A stretch of 64,000 bases of DNA from Clostridium sp. TW13 (lineage in GTDB: Bacteria; Bacillota; Clostridia; Clostridiales; Clostridiaceae). The stretch spans positions 2,428,362 to 2,492,361 of the forward strand of contig NZ_BROD01000001.1 of the NCBI RefSeq assembly GCF_024345225.1, read 5' to 3'. The notes under the pieces were generated by a model. The model was not told the origin of the DNA. It was given only the letters and a program-made list of their open reading frames with translations, and made no database searches. Shown here in pieces: positions 43,285 through 53,242 of this stretch; position 1 is the first letter of the stretch, and each line of letters starts with the position of its first letter. A program made the translations under genes and the position numbers.

Positions 43285-43303
43285 ATAGCTTTAAGCAGAT
43301 TTT

Positions 43304-44467
43304 CTATTCATATCTTAACGCATCTATAGGCTTTAATTTTGAAGCCTTATAAGCTGGGAACAATCCAAATATTATTCCTATAGCCATCGAGAATCCAAAA
43401 GCAATCAAAATAATATTTAGTGAGAATACTGCTGAAACACCAAAGGAATTTAATAAATCTCCAACTCCAATTCCCAAAGCTACACCAAGTATTCCACCGA
43501 TTGAACTTAATACAAGAGCTTCAATCAAGAATTGCTTTAGTATATCTTTTTGCTTACCTCCAAGGGCTTTTCTTATACCTATCTCCTTAGTTCTTTCTGT
43601 TACAGATACAAGCATTACATTCATAACTCCTATACCACCAACTATTAATGATATGCCTGCAATTCCTCCAAGCAATAAGCTTAATGTTTTAGTAATTGAA
43701 CTCATTGTATCTAATAGCTGTTGTTGACTCATTAGATTATAAGGTTTTGCGCCATACTTGCTTAGCTTGCCTGTCATATAGGAATCTATAGAAGCCATTG
43801 CACTATCTACAGAACTTTCATTGGTTGCTTCTATATATACTGTAGATATTTTAGTGTTTTGTGCTATGAACTGTGCAGTAGAAATTGGCATAATTATAGT
43901 ATTGTCTATATTTCCAGCCATAGATGAACCTACACTTTTAAGTACTCCGACTACCATAAATTCATCACCATTAAGCTTTATATATTGATTTATTGGATTT
44001 AATCTTCCAAATATATCTTGAGCAACTGTATCTCCTATAACAACTACTTTACTTCTATTATCCACATCAATTTGAGAAATAAATCTTCCATAATTCAAGT
44101 TTAGCTGCCTTATCTCAGAAATATCTTCATTTACTCCATTTACAGAGTAATTTGTTGTTTGAGTTCCTGTTTTAACCTGTACACTTGCAGAAATTATAGG
44201 AGACGCATTTTTCACTCCATCCATAGCCTTAATTGCTGTAATATCCTCTGGAGTCACCCCTTTTGACGCATTAACACTCAATGTTATTAAATTACTTCCT
44301 AAGGATTGAACTTGACTCATTATGGATTTAGATGAACCATTTCCTATAGCCACCATTACAATTACTGAGGAAATACCTATTACGATCCCAATCATAGTCA
44401 ACAAAGATCTTAATTTATTACTTTTAATATTCTTCAATGCTATCTTTATTATTTGTAAAAATCTCAC
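43304..44467 (-). CDS. MacB-like ABC transporter permease
   Basis: The 387 residues have the MacB N-terminus (ALKNIKSNKLRSLLTMIGI) and an extracytoplasmic MacB_PCD domain (about 45-250). Three C-terminal helices carry the loop MLVSVTERTKEIGIRKALGG. It begins with GTG after GAGGGG. It forms a tripartite-like efflux system with the ATPase and adaptor genes directly upstream. In Firmicutes such systems export peptides or antimicrobials; the substrate is unknown here. Confidence 0.94.
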   Translation of the reverse strand: MRFLQIIKIALKNIKSNKLRSLLTMIGIVIGISSVIVMVAIGNGSSKSIMSQVQSLGSNLITLSVNASKGVTPEDITAIKAMDGVKNASPIISASVQVKTGTQTTNYSVNGVNEDISEIRQLNLNYGRFISQIDVDNRSKVVVIGDTVAQDIFGRLNPINQYIKLNGDEFMVVGVLKSVGSSMAGNIDNTIIMPISTAQFIAQNTKISTVYIEATNESSVDSAMASIDSYMTGKLSKYGAKPYNLMSQQQLLDTMSSITKTLSLLLGGIAGISLIVGGIGVMNVMLVSVTERTKEIGIRKALGGKQKDILKQFLIEALVLSSIGGILGVALGIGVGDLLNSFGVSAVFSLNIILIAFGFSMAIGIIFGLFPAYKASKLKPIDALRYE

Positions 44468-44469
44468 AG

Positions 44470-45141
44470 TTATCCCCTCTCTTCATATAGCTTTCCATCT
44501 ACTATTTTGACTACTCTCTCAGCTTGGTTAGCGATATTGTTATCATGGGTAATCAATATAATTGTTTGCCCACCTTTATGGATTTCTTTTAACATTTCCA
44601 TTACTTCTGCAGATGTCTTACTGTCTAAAGCTCCGGTAGGTTCATCTGCTAGTATTATTTCTGGCTCTCCAGCCAGCGCTCTTGCAACGGCAACCCTTTG
44701 CTGCTGTCCACCTGAGAGCTGATTTGGTTTATGGTTCTCTCTACCCTCTAATCCTACCTTTTTTAGATATATCATTGCTTTTTCTCTAGCTTCTTTTGCA
44801 CTAATTCCTCTGTATAATAGGGGAACCTCCACATTTTCCAAGGCTGTAAGCTTTAAAAGCAAGTTAAAATTCTGAAAAACAAAGCCAACCTTCTTGTTTC
44901 TTATTTCTGCCAAAGCATTTTCTTTACATTTTTCTACATTAACACCACCAAAAATGTACTCTCCTTTATCAGGTGTATCTAAACATCCTAAGATATTCAT
45001 TAAAGTAGATTTTCCTGAACCAGATGGTCCTACAATGGATACAAATTCATTGTCCTTTATGGTTATAGATACATTATCCAAAGCCTTAACTATTTCATCA
45101 CCCATTGTATAGTGTTTAATAACATTCTTTATTTCAATCAT
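44470..45141 (-). CDS. MacB-like ABC transporter ATPase
   Basis: The 223 residues have Walker A GPSGSGKST, Q-loop FQNFNLL, signature LSGGQQQRVAVARAL, Walker B ILADEPTGALD and H-loop LITHD. It lies between the adaptor gene (14 bases) and the permease gene (2 bases). Confidence 0.96.
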   Translation of the reverse strand: MIEIKNVIKHYTMGDEIVKALDNVSITIKDNEFVSIVGPSGSGKSTLMNILGCLDTPDKGEYIFGGVNVEKCKENALAEIRNKKVGFVFQNFNLLLKLTALENVEVPLLYRGISAKEAREKAMIYLKKVGLEGRENHKPNQLSGGQQQRVAVARALAGEPEIILADEPTGALDSKTSAEVMEMLKEIHKGGQTIILITHDNNIANQAERVVKIVDGKLYEERG

Positions 45142-45155
45142 ACACTAACACCTCA

Positions 45156-46115
45156 CTATTTAGATGATGAACCAGATTTTTGTGTTCCACCATTTCCATT
45201 TCTTCCATAACCACTTCCACCAAAGCTTCCTCTATTTCCACCTGCACCTTGCATCATAGATTTCATTGAATTGTTGCTAGTATTTGTTGCAACCTTTGCA
45301 ATTAATACTTCATCGCCTTCTTCAAGTCCTTTTGTTACCTCCACATAAGTTTCGTTACTTATTCCTGTTTCTATATTTTTCATAGTTACACTGCCATTAG
45401 CATCTCTCACCATTACAAACTTTCCTCTATTATTACTCTTTACTGTACTTATTGGTAGCATATTCACATTATCTTTTTTCTCAATAACAATCTTTGCATT
45501 AGTAGACATTCCTATTTTTATATTCTTTATATCATCAAAAGATATTGTAACATCAAAGGTAGTTACCCCATTACTATAAGTTCCAATGTTACTAATTTGA
45601 GAAATCTTTCCCTTAAAAGTTTCTTTAGGAAAAGCTGTCAAAGTAATAGTCGCTTCTTGCCCAGATTTTATCTTAGGTAAATCAGTTTCATCTACTTGTA
45701 TTTTTGTTGTTAACGTCTTATTATCAGTTATATTCATCAATTCTTGGTTAATATTTATATTCTCACCAACATAAAGACTTAAATTAGATACAATCCCTGC
45801 TTGTCCTGCTGTTATTACATTTCCACTACTTAGTTTTATCAATGTATCTCCTGCGTTAACAATAGAATTATTGGAAACATCAATTTCACTTATTGTATCT
45901 TTATAACCAGATCTTATAGTGTACACATTAGCTGACTCCACACTACCTGAACCTGTTATTGCATTCTCTAATGATCCTTTTGTAACCTTTATTGATGTAT
46001 ATTGCACAGCTGAAACATTACTCTTATTTGATTTTTTATAAAAATAAGTAGCTGCTCCTATCCCTCCTGCTATAAGTACAACTGCTAAAATTACACTAAT
46101 TACTTTCTTTTTCAC
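45156..46115 (-). CDS. Efflux adaptor protein (HlyD/RND periplasmic adaptor-like)
   Basis: The 319 residues have one N-terminal membrane anchor, a lipoyl-like barrel half (SGSVESANVYTIRSGYKDT), a shortened hairpin region, beta-barrel domains, and a Gly/Ser/Asn-rich tail (about 285-319). It starts with GTG. The short coiled-coil part is typical of Gram-positive adaptors that serve MacB-like transporters. It is the first gene of the exporter operon, preceded by a terminator that separates it from the two-component genes. Confidence 0.9.
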   Translation of the reverse strand: MKKKVISVILAVVLIAGGIGAATYFYKKSNKSNVSAVQYTSIKVTKGSLENAITGSGSVESANVYTIRSGYKDTISEIDVSNNSIVNAGDTLIKLSSGNVITAGQAGIVSNLSLYVGENININQELMNITDNKTLTTKIQVDETDLPKIKSGQEATITLTAFPKETFKGKISQISNIGTYSNGVTTFDVTISFDDIKNIKIGMSTNAKIVIEKKDNVNMLPISTVKSNNRGKFVMVRDANGSVTMKNIETGISNETYVEVTKGLEEGDEVLIAKVATNTSNNSMKSMMQGAGGNRGSFGGSGYGRNGNGGTQKSGSSSK

Positions 46116-46168
46116 AATACCATCCCTTTCAAATCTAATTTACAGTTAGATGATATTATATGAACCTT

Positions 46169-46200
46169 AAAAAAAGCTTAAAAATGATTTTAAGCTTTTT
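46169..46200. terminator. Terminator between the OmpR-type two-component genes and the MacB operon
   Basis: Arms AAAAAGCTTAAAA and TTTTAAGCTTTTT with a 4-base loop are followed on the minus strand by TTAAGG. The symmetric A and T runs allow either direction. Confidence 0.9.
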
Positions 46201-46252
46201 GCGTTAAATATTTATTTTTAAACACCTAAAGTAGTTAGCAGTTTCAAATAAA

Positions 46253-47497
46253 CTAGTATGCAGACTTATCTATTCTTTTTGAAGATGCCTTAATTGGTAT
46301 TGTAACTATAAACTTCGTACCTTTAGGCATATTATCTTTTGCTTCTATTGTTCCATTGTGCTTGGTCACTATCCATTGTGCAATAGATAATCCTAATCCT
46401 GTACCCCCATTTGCTTTTGTTCTTGATTTATCTTCTACAAAAAATCTTTCAAATACCTTCGCCTTATTCTCCTGCTTAATTCCAATTCCACTGTCTTCTA
46501 CTGACAAAAGGACCTTATTATCTACTTCTAATGTTGAAATCTTAATGTAGTCACCAGCCTGAGTATACTTTATTGCATTATCTAAAAGTATTATTATCAA
46601 TTGTTTTATTCTACCTTCATCTCCCCAAATTATTGCGGGAGATAATTCAGTATATACTTTCTTTTCTTGCATTTCTCCAATCTCTGCATAAGGTTCTATT
46701 ATATTTTCAACTATAGACTTTATATCTATTGTATTCTCTTCTATCTCTATAACATTTGAATCAGATCTTGCTAAGGTTAATAAATCAGCTACCAATCTGT
46801 TTAATCTATTAACTTCTGATAAAGCAGGTTCTATATCATCATATTTATCAATTATTTTACTTTCCGGATCTCTAAGAAGTAATTCTAATCTTGATTTTAC
46901 AGTGGTTAGTGGAGTTCTAAGTTCATGGGAAGCATCCTCTACAAACTGCTTTTGTTTTTTCCACGACTCCATAATTGGCTCCATACTTTTTCCTGCTAAA
47001 AACCAACTAACACCAATTGATACAATTACCATAATAGCTCCACCCGTCAAAAGCATATAAAGTAAATTATTTATTACTTCTTCTGTAGAATTTATATCCA
47101 CCAATAATTGAATCACTCTAGTTTTGTTATCAGCGCTGGTTACATTAAAGCAAATAGTTCTAAAATAATTCCTATCAACCTCTATAGTTTTTACTTCATT
47201 CAGTGTTTTTTCATTTAATATATCTTGGTTTTCATAATAAAATTTAGGCACACTATTATTATTAAGTATTTTTCCATCAGAATCTTTAATAAGTACAGTC
47301 ATCCTAGGGGCTATCCTAATTCTATTTAGGTAAAATCCATTAGTCATACGATTCTTTACATTTAGAAGTTCTTTATCAACACTTTTGTATTGAGCAGATT
47401 TAACTAAGTTGAAAATGGCAAATGAAAATATCCAAAAAAGAGTCATAATTATAGTAGCATTTATTACTATCAGTCTAAACTTATTGTGCTTAACCAT
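46253..47497 (-). CDS. Sensor histidine kinase of the OmpR pair
   Basis: The 414 residues have two membrane helices (about 10-32 and 148-170) around a 115-residue external sensor. HisKA (VEDASHELRTPLTTVK) and ATPase motifs (IILLDNAIKYT, DSGIGIKQE, GTGLGLSIAQ) follow. It lies 2 bases after the response regulator gene on the same strand. The pair probably controls the MacB-like exporter downstream. Confidence 0.94.
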   Translation of the reverse strand: MVKHNKFRLIVINATIIMTLFWIFSFAIFNLVKSAQYKSVDKELLNVKNRMTNGFYLNRIRIAPRMTVLIKDSDGKILNNNSVPKFYYENQDILNEKTLNEVKTIEVDRNYFRTICFNVTSADNKTRVIQLLVDINSTEEVINNLLYMLLTGGAIMVIVSIGVSWFLAGKSMEPIMESWKKQKQFVEDASHELRTPLTTVKSRLELLLRDPESKIIDKYDDIEPALSEVNRLNRLVADLLTLARSDSNVIEIEENTIDIKSIVENIIEPYAEIGEMQEKKVYTELSPAIIWGDEGRIKQLIIILLDNAIKYTQAGDYIKISTLEVDNKVLLSVEDSGIGIKQENKAKVFERFFVEDKSRTKANGGTGLGLSIAQWIVTKHNGTIEAKDNMPKGTKFIVTIPIKASSKRIDKSAY

Positions 47498-47499
47498 AT

Positions 47500-48171
47500 T
47501 TACACCTCAACCAACATATATCCAAAACCTCTCATGGTCTTTATATACTTATCATAATCATAATCTTTTAATATTTTTCTTAAATTGCTTGCGTAAACTT
47601 CCACTACATTTACTGCTGTATCAGAATCAAATCCACATAATCTATCAAAAATTTGATCTTTTGTAAGAATAGCACCTTTATTATTCATTAGATATTCTAA
47701 AAGTTCATAATTTTTCCCCTTTATCATAAGTTTTTCATCCCTAATTGTTACTTCATGAGTTTTTAAATTAATCTTTAAATCCTTAAAACTTAATATTTCA
47801 TTTTCTTCGAATGCTCCATTTCTCTTCAATAATGAAAAAATCCTCATCTTTAATTCTTCTAAATAGAATGGTTTTACAAGATAGTCATCTGCACCTTTTT
47901 TAAATCCATTAATTTTATCGTCTATGCTGTCTCTAGCAGTTAATAATAATACTGGGGTATTTATTTTGCTATTTCTTAATCTTTCAAGTACTTCATAGCC
48001 ATTTAATTCTGGCAACATTATATCTAAAATTATTCCATCATATACTCCACTTTGTGCTAAATACAATCCTTCTTCTCCATCATATGCATGTTCGCACTTA
48101 AAATCATCCTTTAGTCCTTTTGCTATTGACTCACTTAAAAGTTTATCATCCTCAATTATAAGAATTTTCAA
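47500..48171 (-). CDS. OmpR-family response regulator
   Basis: The 223 residues have a receiver domain (IEDD, phosphorylatable Asp in IILDIMLP, Lys in YLVKPFYLEEL) and a C-terminal winged-helix domain (LTKDQIFDRLCGFDSDTAVNVVEVYASNLR). It is the first gene of the two-component operon. The ATG lacks a clearly visible perfect site, but the AGGAGGTA-like sequence upstream is acceptable. Confidence 0.95.
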   Translation of the reverse strand: MKILIIEDDKLLSESIAKGLKDDFKCEHAYDGEEGLYLAQSGVYDGIILDIMLPELNGYEVLERLRNSKINTPVLLLTARDSIDDKINGFKKGADDYLVKPFYLEELKMRIFSLLKRNGAFEENEILSFKDLKINLKTHEVTIRDEKLMIKGKNYELLEYLMNNKGAILTKDQIFDRLCGFDSDTAVNVVEVYASNLRKILKDYDYDKYIKTMRGFGYMLVEV

Positions 48172-48407
48172 ATTACTACCTCCTGATTTTAGAACTACTA
48201 CTGTACAATTATGTAATATTGTTGTTATTACATAATTGTATCATATTACTATATATGAGTTCTTACAAATTTAAAACTTGTATTTTTAATCAATTTGTAT
48301 TAATCTAATAATAATTTTATAATAAATTTATGAAATATATTAATTTTTCTCTCATAAATTTTTAAGTGAGAGATACCCTATAAAATTCAAAAAAATGAGG
48401 TGTGAAT

Positions 48408-49637
48408 ATGCTATTCTTAGATGAGGCAGAAAGATGTTTATTATGTAAAGTTCCAAGATGCAAGCAAAACTGTCCAATTAATACTCCTATTCCTGAGATA
48501 ATAAGTTTATATAGAAATGGAGAAATAGAAAAAGCTGGCGAAGTTTTATTCCAAAACAATCCTCTTTCTTTAGTTTGCTCAATAGTTTGTCCACATGAAA
48601 ATCAATGTAAAGGCAACTGCGTAAGAGGCTTAAAAGGGGAACCAATTAGATTCCATGATATAGAAACTGAAATTTCTGAGGATTATTTTAAGAAACTTCA
48701 TTTTGAAAATACACCTAAGGACAAAGATAAAATTGCTATTATAGGAGGCGGTCCAGCTGGTATTACAATCGCACTTATACTAGCAAGAAAAGGCTTCAAG
48801 GTAACTATTTTTGATGCTAATCCTAAAATAGGTGGTGTTTTAAGATATGGTATACCAGAATATAGATTGACTAACAAGCTTATTGATGATATCGAAAATA
48901 AACTTCTACAACTTGGAGTAACAATTAGGCCAAACACTCTTATTGGACCAATTATAACTTTAGACAAACTATTAAGTGATGGTTATAAATCTATATTCAT
49001 AGGTACAGGTGTTTGGAATCCTCAACCTTTAAATATAAAAGGTGAAACTCTTGGCACTACACATTACGCCATTGATTATTTAAAATCACCTGAAGTTTAT
49101 AATTTAGGTAATAAGGTAGTTGTTATTGGTGCTGGAAATGTAGCCATGGATGCTGCTAGAACTGCTAAACGTTCTGGAGTAAAAGAAGTTTACGTAATAT
49201 ACAGAAAGAGTGAAGCTGATATGAGTGCTACTAGAGAAGAAATTAAAGAAGCGAGAGAAGATGGAGTTATCTTCAAATTCTTTAGAGCTCCTCTTGAAAT
49301 CACTGAAGATGGAATAAAGCTTGCTTACACTGAAAATGTAATTGATGAAAATGGTAGAGTATCCACTAAAATATTAGAAGGACAAGAAGAATTCTTTCCA
49401 TGTACTTCAACCATTATAGCAGTAAGTCAATTACCTAAAACTAATATAGTTTCTACTTCTGCTGATTTGCAAACTAACAACCGCGGTTTTGTTATAATTG
49501 ATGAAAAAGGTACTACTTCAAAAAAGGGTGTATTCAGTTCTGGTGATGTAGTAACTGGCGGAAAAACTGTAGTAGAAGCTGTAGCTAAAGCTAAGATTGT
49601 AGCTGATGCTATGGAAGAATACTGCTTAAACAATTAA
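48408..49637 (+). CDS. GltD/NfnB-like NAD(P)-dependent FAD oxidoreductase
   Basis: The 409 residues have an N-terminal iron-sulfur domain with two Cys clusters (CLLCKVPRCKQNCP at about 10-23 and CSIVCPHENQCKGNC at about 58-72). An FAD site (IIGGGPAGITIA) and an NAD(P) site (VVIGAGNVAMDAARTA) follow. This matches the small subunit of glutamate synthase and the related NfnB subunit. No large gltB or nfnA partner is adjacent, so its electron partner is unknown. I start at ATG 48408 because GAGGTG precedes it. A terminator follows. Confidence 0.92.
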   Translation: MLFLDEAERCLLCKVPRCKQNCPINTPIPEIISLYRNGEIEKAGEVLFQNNPLSLVCSIVCPHENQCKGNCVRGLKGEPIRFHDIETEISEDYFKKLHFENTPKDKDKIAIIGGGPAGITIALILARKGFKVTIFDANPKIGGVLRYGIPEYRLTNKLIDDIENKLLQLGVTIRPNTLIGPIITLDKLLSDGYKSIFIGTGVWNPQPLNIKGETLGTTHYAIDYLKSPEVYNLGNKVVVIGAGNVAMDAARTAKRSGVKEVYVIYRKSEADMSATREEIKEAREDGVIFKFFRAPLEITEDGIKLAYTENVIDENGRVSTKILEGQEEFFPCTSTIIAVSQLPKTNIVSTSADLQTNNRGFVIIDEKGTTSKKGVFSSGDVVTGGKTVVEAVAKAKIVADAMEEYCLNN

Positions 49638-49668
49638 TAAAAGTATAAAATTTCGAACATGTAAAAGA

Positions 49669-49710
49669 AAAGGCTAAAGGGTATAAATCTATATCCTTTA
49701 GCCTTTATTA
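49669..49710 (+). terminator. Terminator of the GltD-like gene
   Basis: The 12-bp arms AAAGGCTAAAGG and CCTTTAGCCTTT are followed by ATTAATT on the plus strand. Confidence 0.85.
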
Positions 49711-49733
49711 ATTCACACAATAAAATAAACTGA

Positions 49734-49769
49734 CTTTTAATATTCACAGGGGGATGCAAATATTAAAAG
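49734..49769 (-). other. Hairpin with C-rich loop downstream of the YyaL gene
   Basis: The 11-bp arms CTTTTAATATT and AATATTAAAAG enclose a 14-base loop. On the minus strand that loop reads TGCATCCCCCTGTG. It is followed by TCAGTTTATTTTATT and may terminate the yyaL transcript. A CCCCC loop can pair with Shine-Dalgarno sequences, as in known Gram-positive regulatory RNAs. Confidence 0.55.
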
Positions 49770-49872
49770 CTAATATTTTAATTGAAACTATTTTTTTCAC
49801 ACACACTCTACATTTTTATTATAAAAAATAATTATGAATAAGTTGTGTTCAAAAAAAAAACTTTATATGAAT

Positions 49873-51912
49873 TTATTTATCAAACAAATCTTCAAAATTA
49901 TTTACAGGAGCTTGGCAGGTATTATTCTCACATAAATAATAAGTACTTTTATTATTTATAGTCGTATAATCCTTGCTAAAAGGAACTATTTCTTCTAACT
50001 CTTTCTCATTTTTATTTGTTTTAACTAAAACAGTTAAATTGAAATTAGGCTTTTTTCTTAATTGGACTTTTAAATTTTCTAAATCATTATCATTTTCAAC
50101 AACACATACCAATTCTTTAGATTTGCTCAATGCAAAAGATGCTGCCATAAGATAAAAACTGTGATTTATTTCTCCTCCATACAAATTACTTGTGATAAAA
50201 TCAAGTTGTTTTTCAGCTAACTCTTCTAACTCTTTCTGTCCAGTAAATCTAGAAAGCTTAATTAAATTATATGCAGCAACAGAATTGCCTGATGGCATAG
50301 CTCCATCATATAGTTCTTTAGGTCTTGCAATTAATTTTTCTCCATCCTTACCATAAATAAAAAAGCCAGCTTTATCATCATCCCAGAATAACCGTATCAT
50401 TTCTCTGTTTAATTCTATAGCTTTTTTTAAATATTCTAATTTAAAACTTCCTTCATATAACTCTATAAGCCCCCAAGTTAAAAATGCATAATCATCCAAA
50501 TATCCTTTATATAATGACTCTCCATCTCTATATCTGGCAAGCAATCTGCCATCTTTATCAACTAATGAATTAAATATTAAATTTACGGCCTTATCTGCAC
50601 ATTCAATGTACTTTTCTTCACCAGTAATTCTATAAGCTTTTCCCATTGCTGCAATCATTAATCCATTCCATGCTGTTAAAATCTTATCATCTTTATGCAA
50701 ATTCATTCTAAGATTTCTATACTCCAAAACTTTTTTTCGTGATTCATTTATCTTAGAATCATATTTTTGAAAATTCTTGTTATTAATTAGATTAGGAATA
50801 TTCTTGCCTTCAAAATTGCCTTCTTCAGTTATATCAAAATATTTATTGAATATATCCCCCTCTTCATCTCCTAATGTTCTTTTAATTTCTACAGGATTAA
50901 AAACATAAAATTTGCCTTCCTCTCCCTCACTATCTGCATCTTCTGCTGAATAAAATCCACCTTCTTTTCCTACCATTTGCCTAAAAACATAGTCTAATAC
51001 ATTCTCCGCAATAGTTTTATATAATTCTTTTTTGGTAACCTCATAAGCTTCTAAGTAAGTCATAACTAATAATGCATTATCATATAACATCTTCTCAAAG
51101 TGAGGAACTAACCATTTCTCATCTGTAGAGTACCTTGAAAATCCAAAACCTACATGATCATATAATCCACCTCTATACATAGATTCTAAAGTTTTCTCTA
51201 CCATATCCAAAGCTATCTTCTCGCCATTTTCATCATAGTATCTAAGCAAAAACATTAATTTATGAGGAGTTGGGAACTTGGGTGCACTTCCAAAACCACC
51301 GTACTTTTCATCAAAATTATCCCAAAGTTGAGTAAATCCATTAGTTAATATATTGGGATTCAACCTATTTTGATTTGTACCTATATTAAAGTAGTTACCA
51401 AGCTGAGATACTATATTTTCTGTAGAATCTAAAATATCTGATTTATTACCTTCCCATTGTTCAGATACAGAATGTAAAATATCCATAACACCTGGCATTC
51501 CATAGCGAGAATATTTAGGAAAATAAGTTCCTGCATAAAAAGGTTTTTGGTCTGGAGTCATTATTATAGTCAATGGCCATCCACCATGACCAGTTAATGC
51601 TTGGCAAACAGTCATGTAGACACTATCCACATCAGGTCTTTCTTCCCTATCCACCTTAATTGCCACAAAATTATCATTCATTAATTGAGCTACTTCTTCA
51701 TCTTCAAATGATTCGTGCTCCATTACGTGACACCAATGACAAGTGCTGTAGCCTATACTTAAAAAAATTGGCTTATCTTCTGATCTTGCCTTGTTAAAAG
51801 CTTCATCTCCCCAAGGGTACCAGTTCACAGGATTGTTAGCGTGCTGGAGCAAATATGGAGACTTTTCATTTATTAGTCTATTTGCTACTTTATTAATAGT
51901 AGGCACAGGCAT
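49873..51912 (-). CDS. YyaL/SSP411-type thioredoxin-fold protein
   Basis: The 679 residues have an N-terminal DUF255 thioredoxin-like domain ([20 protein letters not shown], then the CHWCH active-site-like motif in [14 protein letters not shown]) and a long alpha/alpha-barrel similar to sugar epimerases ([34 protein letters not shown]). The family is widely conserved (YyaL in Bacillus, SPATA20 in animals), but its reaction is not established. GGAAGG precedes the ATG. It appears monocistronic. Confidence 0.93.
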   Translation of the reverse strand: MPVPTINKVANRLINEKSPYLLQHANNPVNWYPWGDEAFNKARSEDKPIFLSIGYSTCHWCHVMEHESFEDEEVAQLMNDNFVAIKVDREERPDVDSVYMTVCQALTGHGGWPLTIIMTPDQKPFYAGTYFPKYSRYGMPGVMDILHSVSEQWEGNKSDILDSTENIVSQLGNYFNIGTNQNRLNPNILTNGFTQLWDNFDEKYGGFGSAPKFPTPHKLMFLLRYYDENGEKIALDMVEKTLESMYRGGLYDHVGFGFSRYSTDEKWLVPHFEKMLYDNALLVMTYLEAYEVTKKELYKTIAENVLDYVFRQMVGKEGGFYSAEDADSEGEEGKFYVFNPVEIKRTLGDEEGDIFNKYFDITEEGNFEGKNIPNLINNKNFQKYDSKINESRKKVLEYRNLRMNLHKDDKILTAWNGLMIAAMGKAYRITGEEKYIECADKAVNLIFNSLVDKDGRLLARYRDGESLYKGYLDDYAFLTWGLIELYEGSFKLEYLKKAIELNREMIRLFWDDDKAGFFIYGKDGEKLIARPKELYDGAMPSGNSVAAYNLIKLSRFTGQKELEELAEKQLDFITSNLYGGEINHSFYLMAASFALSKSKELVCVVENDNDLENLKVQLRKKPNFNLTVLVKTNKNEKELEEIVPFSKDYTTINNKSTYYLCENNTCQAPVNNFEDLFDK

Positions 51913-51964
51913 CGCCTTCCTTTCATAATTAAGTTATACTTAGTATGCTCATTTTTCTAAAAAT

Positions 51965-51991
51965 AAAAACCCCACAAAATTTAGTGAGGTT
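51965..51991 (-). terminator. Terminator of the P-loop kinase gene
   Basis: AACCTCAC and GTGGGGTT arms (one wobble pair) are followed by TTTATTTTT on the minus strand, 17 bases after the stop at 52008. Confidence 0.85.
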
Positions 51992-52007
51992 AGGGATTGT
52001 AAATTTT

Positions 52008-52871
52008 TTATATATGCATAACTACTTCTTTATATATGAAATGATTTTCAGCTTCGTAATCTATATGTTCTACAATAATTTCTTGTTTGTTCATTGTTAA
52101 TGATTTAAATGCACTTTCTTCAATTTCTTTTCGATACATAAAGTATTTCATTAAATCTACTCGATTTTTTATATGATTCCGTTCTCCATATTTTGATTTC
52201 TTAACGTATTCTACCATCCAATCAATCCAATCTGGATAAAGCTCATAATTGTCTGATAAACGTTCCTTTGCAACCTTATCAATTTGTGCCTTTAAATCAT
52301 AAGGTTTTAAGTAAAAAATCATAGGATTAAGAGGCCTTAAGATTTTCTCTATTTCTAAAATAGAGTCAACAATATACTCAGATGTGCAATCAGAGAATCG
52401 CACTAACTCATTTAAAATATGTTGGAATATCACACTTTCAAAAACATAAATACATTCATTCTCCAATGCAATATTAACAAAATGCTGTATTCGGCCTTTA
52501 ACCAATTGTATGAAATCATCAGCATCCAATCTTCCTTCATAAGCTTCGTATTCTTGCAACTCATCAAATAACTCTGGCACATCCTTAAAAGCAGCAAAGA
52601 AAATGCAATAATATTTTCCATATTGTTTAATACTACTCATGATACGTTCTCTATGCTCTTTAAACTTTTCTAATATAAAATCTAATTCACTCTTCTTTAA
52701 CACTGCTAGGAATTTCAGGTCACAAGGACTTTCTTTTGCATTATCCAAATCATATTCAAAATATACATTAACATCTTTCCCTTGTTCATTTAAGTTGTTA
52801 TACAGATTCCATGCACATGAGGACTTCCCACTACCGTGAATACCTTCAAAATCAATGAATCTTGTCTTCAT
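52008..52871 (-). CDS. P-loop kinase-like protein of unknown substrate
   Basis: The 287 residues begin MKTRFIDFEGIHGSGKSSCAW, a Walker A motif of the nucleoside or thymidylate kinase fold. There is an ERxxxS-type segment in the first third and a C-terminal region rich in aromatic and charged residues. The overall pattern resembles deoxynucleoside-kinase-like proteins, but no lid or DRS motif can be identified with confidence. I start at ATG 52871, preceded by GAAGGAGGG. The same region carries a small overlapping frame (52852-53001) upstream. Confidence 0.8.
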   Translation of the reverse strand: MKTRFIDFEGIHGSGKSSCAWNLYNNLNEQGKDVNVYFEYDLDNAKESPCDLKFLAVLKKSELDFILEKFKEHRERIMSSIKQYGKYYCIFFAAFKDVPELFDELQEYEAYEGRLDADDFIQLVKGRIQHFVNIALENECIYVFESVIFQHILNELVRFSDCTSEYIVDSILEIEKILRPLNPMIFYLKPYDLKAQIDKVAKERLSDNYELYPDWIDWMVEYVKKSKYGERNHIKNRVDLMKYFMYRKEIEESAFKSLTMNKQEIIVEHIDYEAENHFIYKEVVMHI

Positions 52872-53001
52872 TATTTTTCCCTCCTTCAACAATTACGAAT
52901 TTTGGATCTATATTACTTAGCTCTAATTCTTTATTTTCTCTACATAAAGCACATGTTACTTGTCCATAAAGTTTTGACCGTGTCACGTTCGGCACGCTCA
53001 A
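52852..53001 (-). CDS. Possible small CxxC protein overlapping the kinase start
   Basis: A 49-codon frame from a TTG at 53001 encodes a Cys-pair sequence (GQVTCALCRENKELELS, then NIDPKFVIVEGG). It ends inside the kinase gene in another frame, so the kinase ribosome site lies within it. The composition looks coding rather than random, but the start codon and ribosome site are weak. It may be a translationally coupled leader protein or a remnant of a larger gene. Confidence 0.35.
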   Translation of the reverse strand: MSVPNVTRSKLYGQVTCALCRENKELELSNIDPKFVIVEGGKNNEDKIH

Positions 53002-53130
53002 TATACTAACCTATGCCTTAATTTGGTATCGCCTAAATATTGTAACACACAACTCATTATTGTTAAATAGATACTAAAGCACTAACTCATACCAACAGGC
53101 ATATTAATAATACATCCTTGTTATATCCAA

Positions 53131-53163
53131 ATAAAAAGTGACTATGTACACCACATAGTCACT
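53131..53163 (-). terminator. Terminator of the choloylglycine-hydrolase-family gene
   Basis: The 11-bp arms AGTGACTATGT and ACATAGTCACT are followed on the minus strand by TTTTTATTTGG. The rest of the gap 53002-53242 shows nothing else. Confidence 0.9.
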
Positions 53164-53242
53164 AAATTTTATTTAAACTTAATCTCAATCATCAAACTAT
53201 TTTCAACATACTTATAGTCTATATACTCAATTTAAATGGTTT

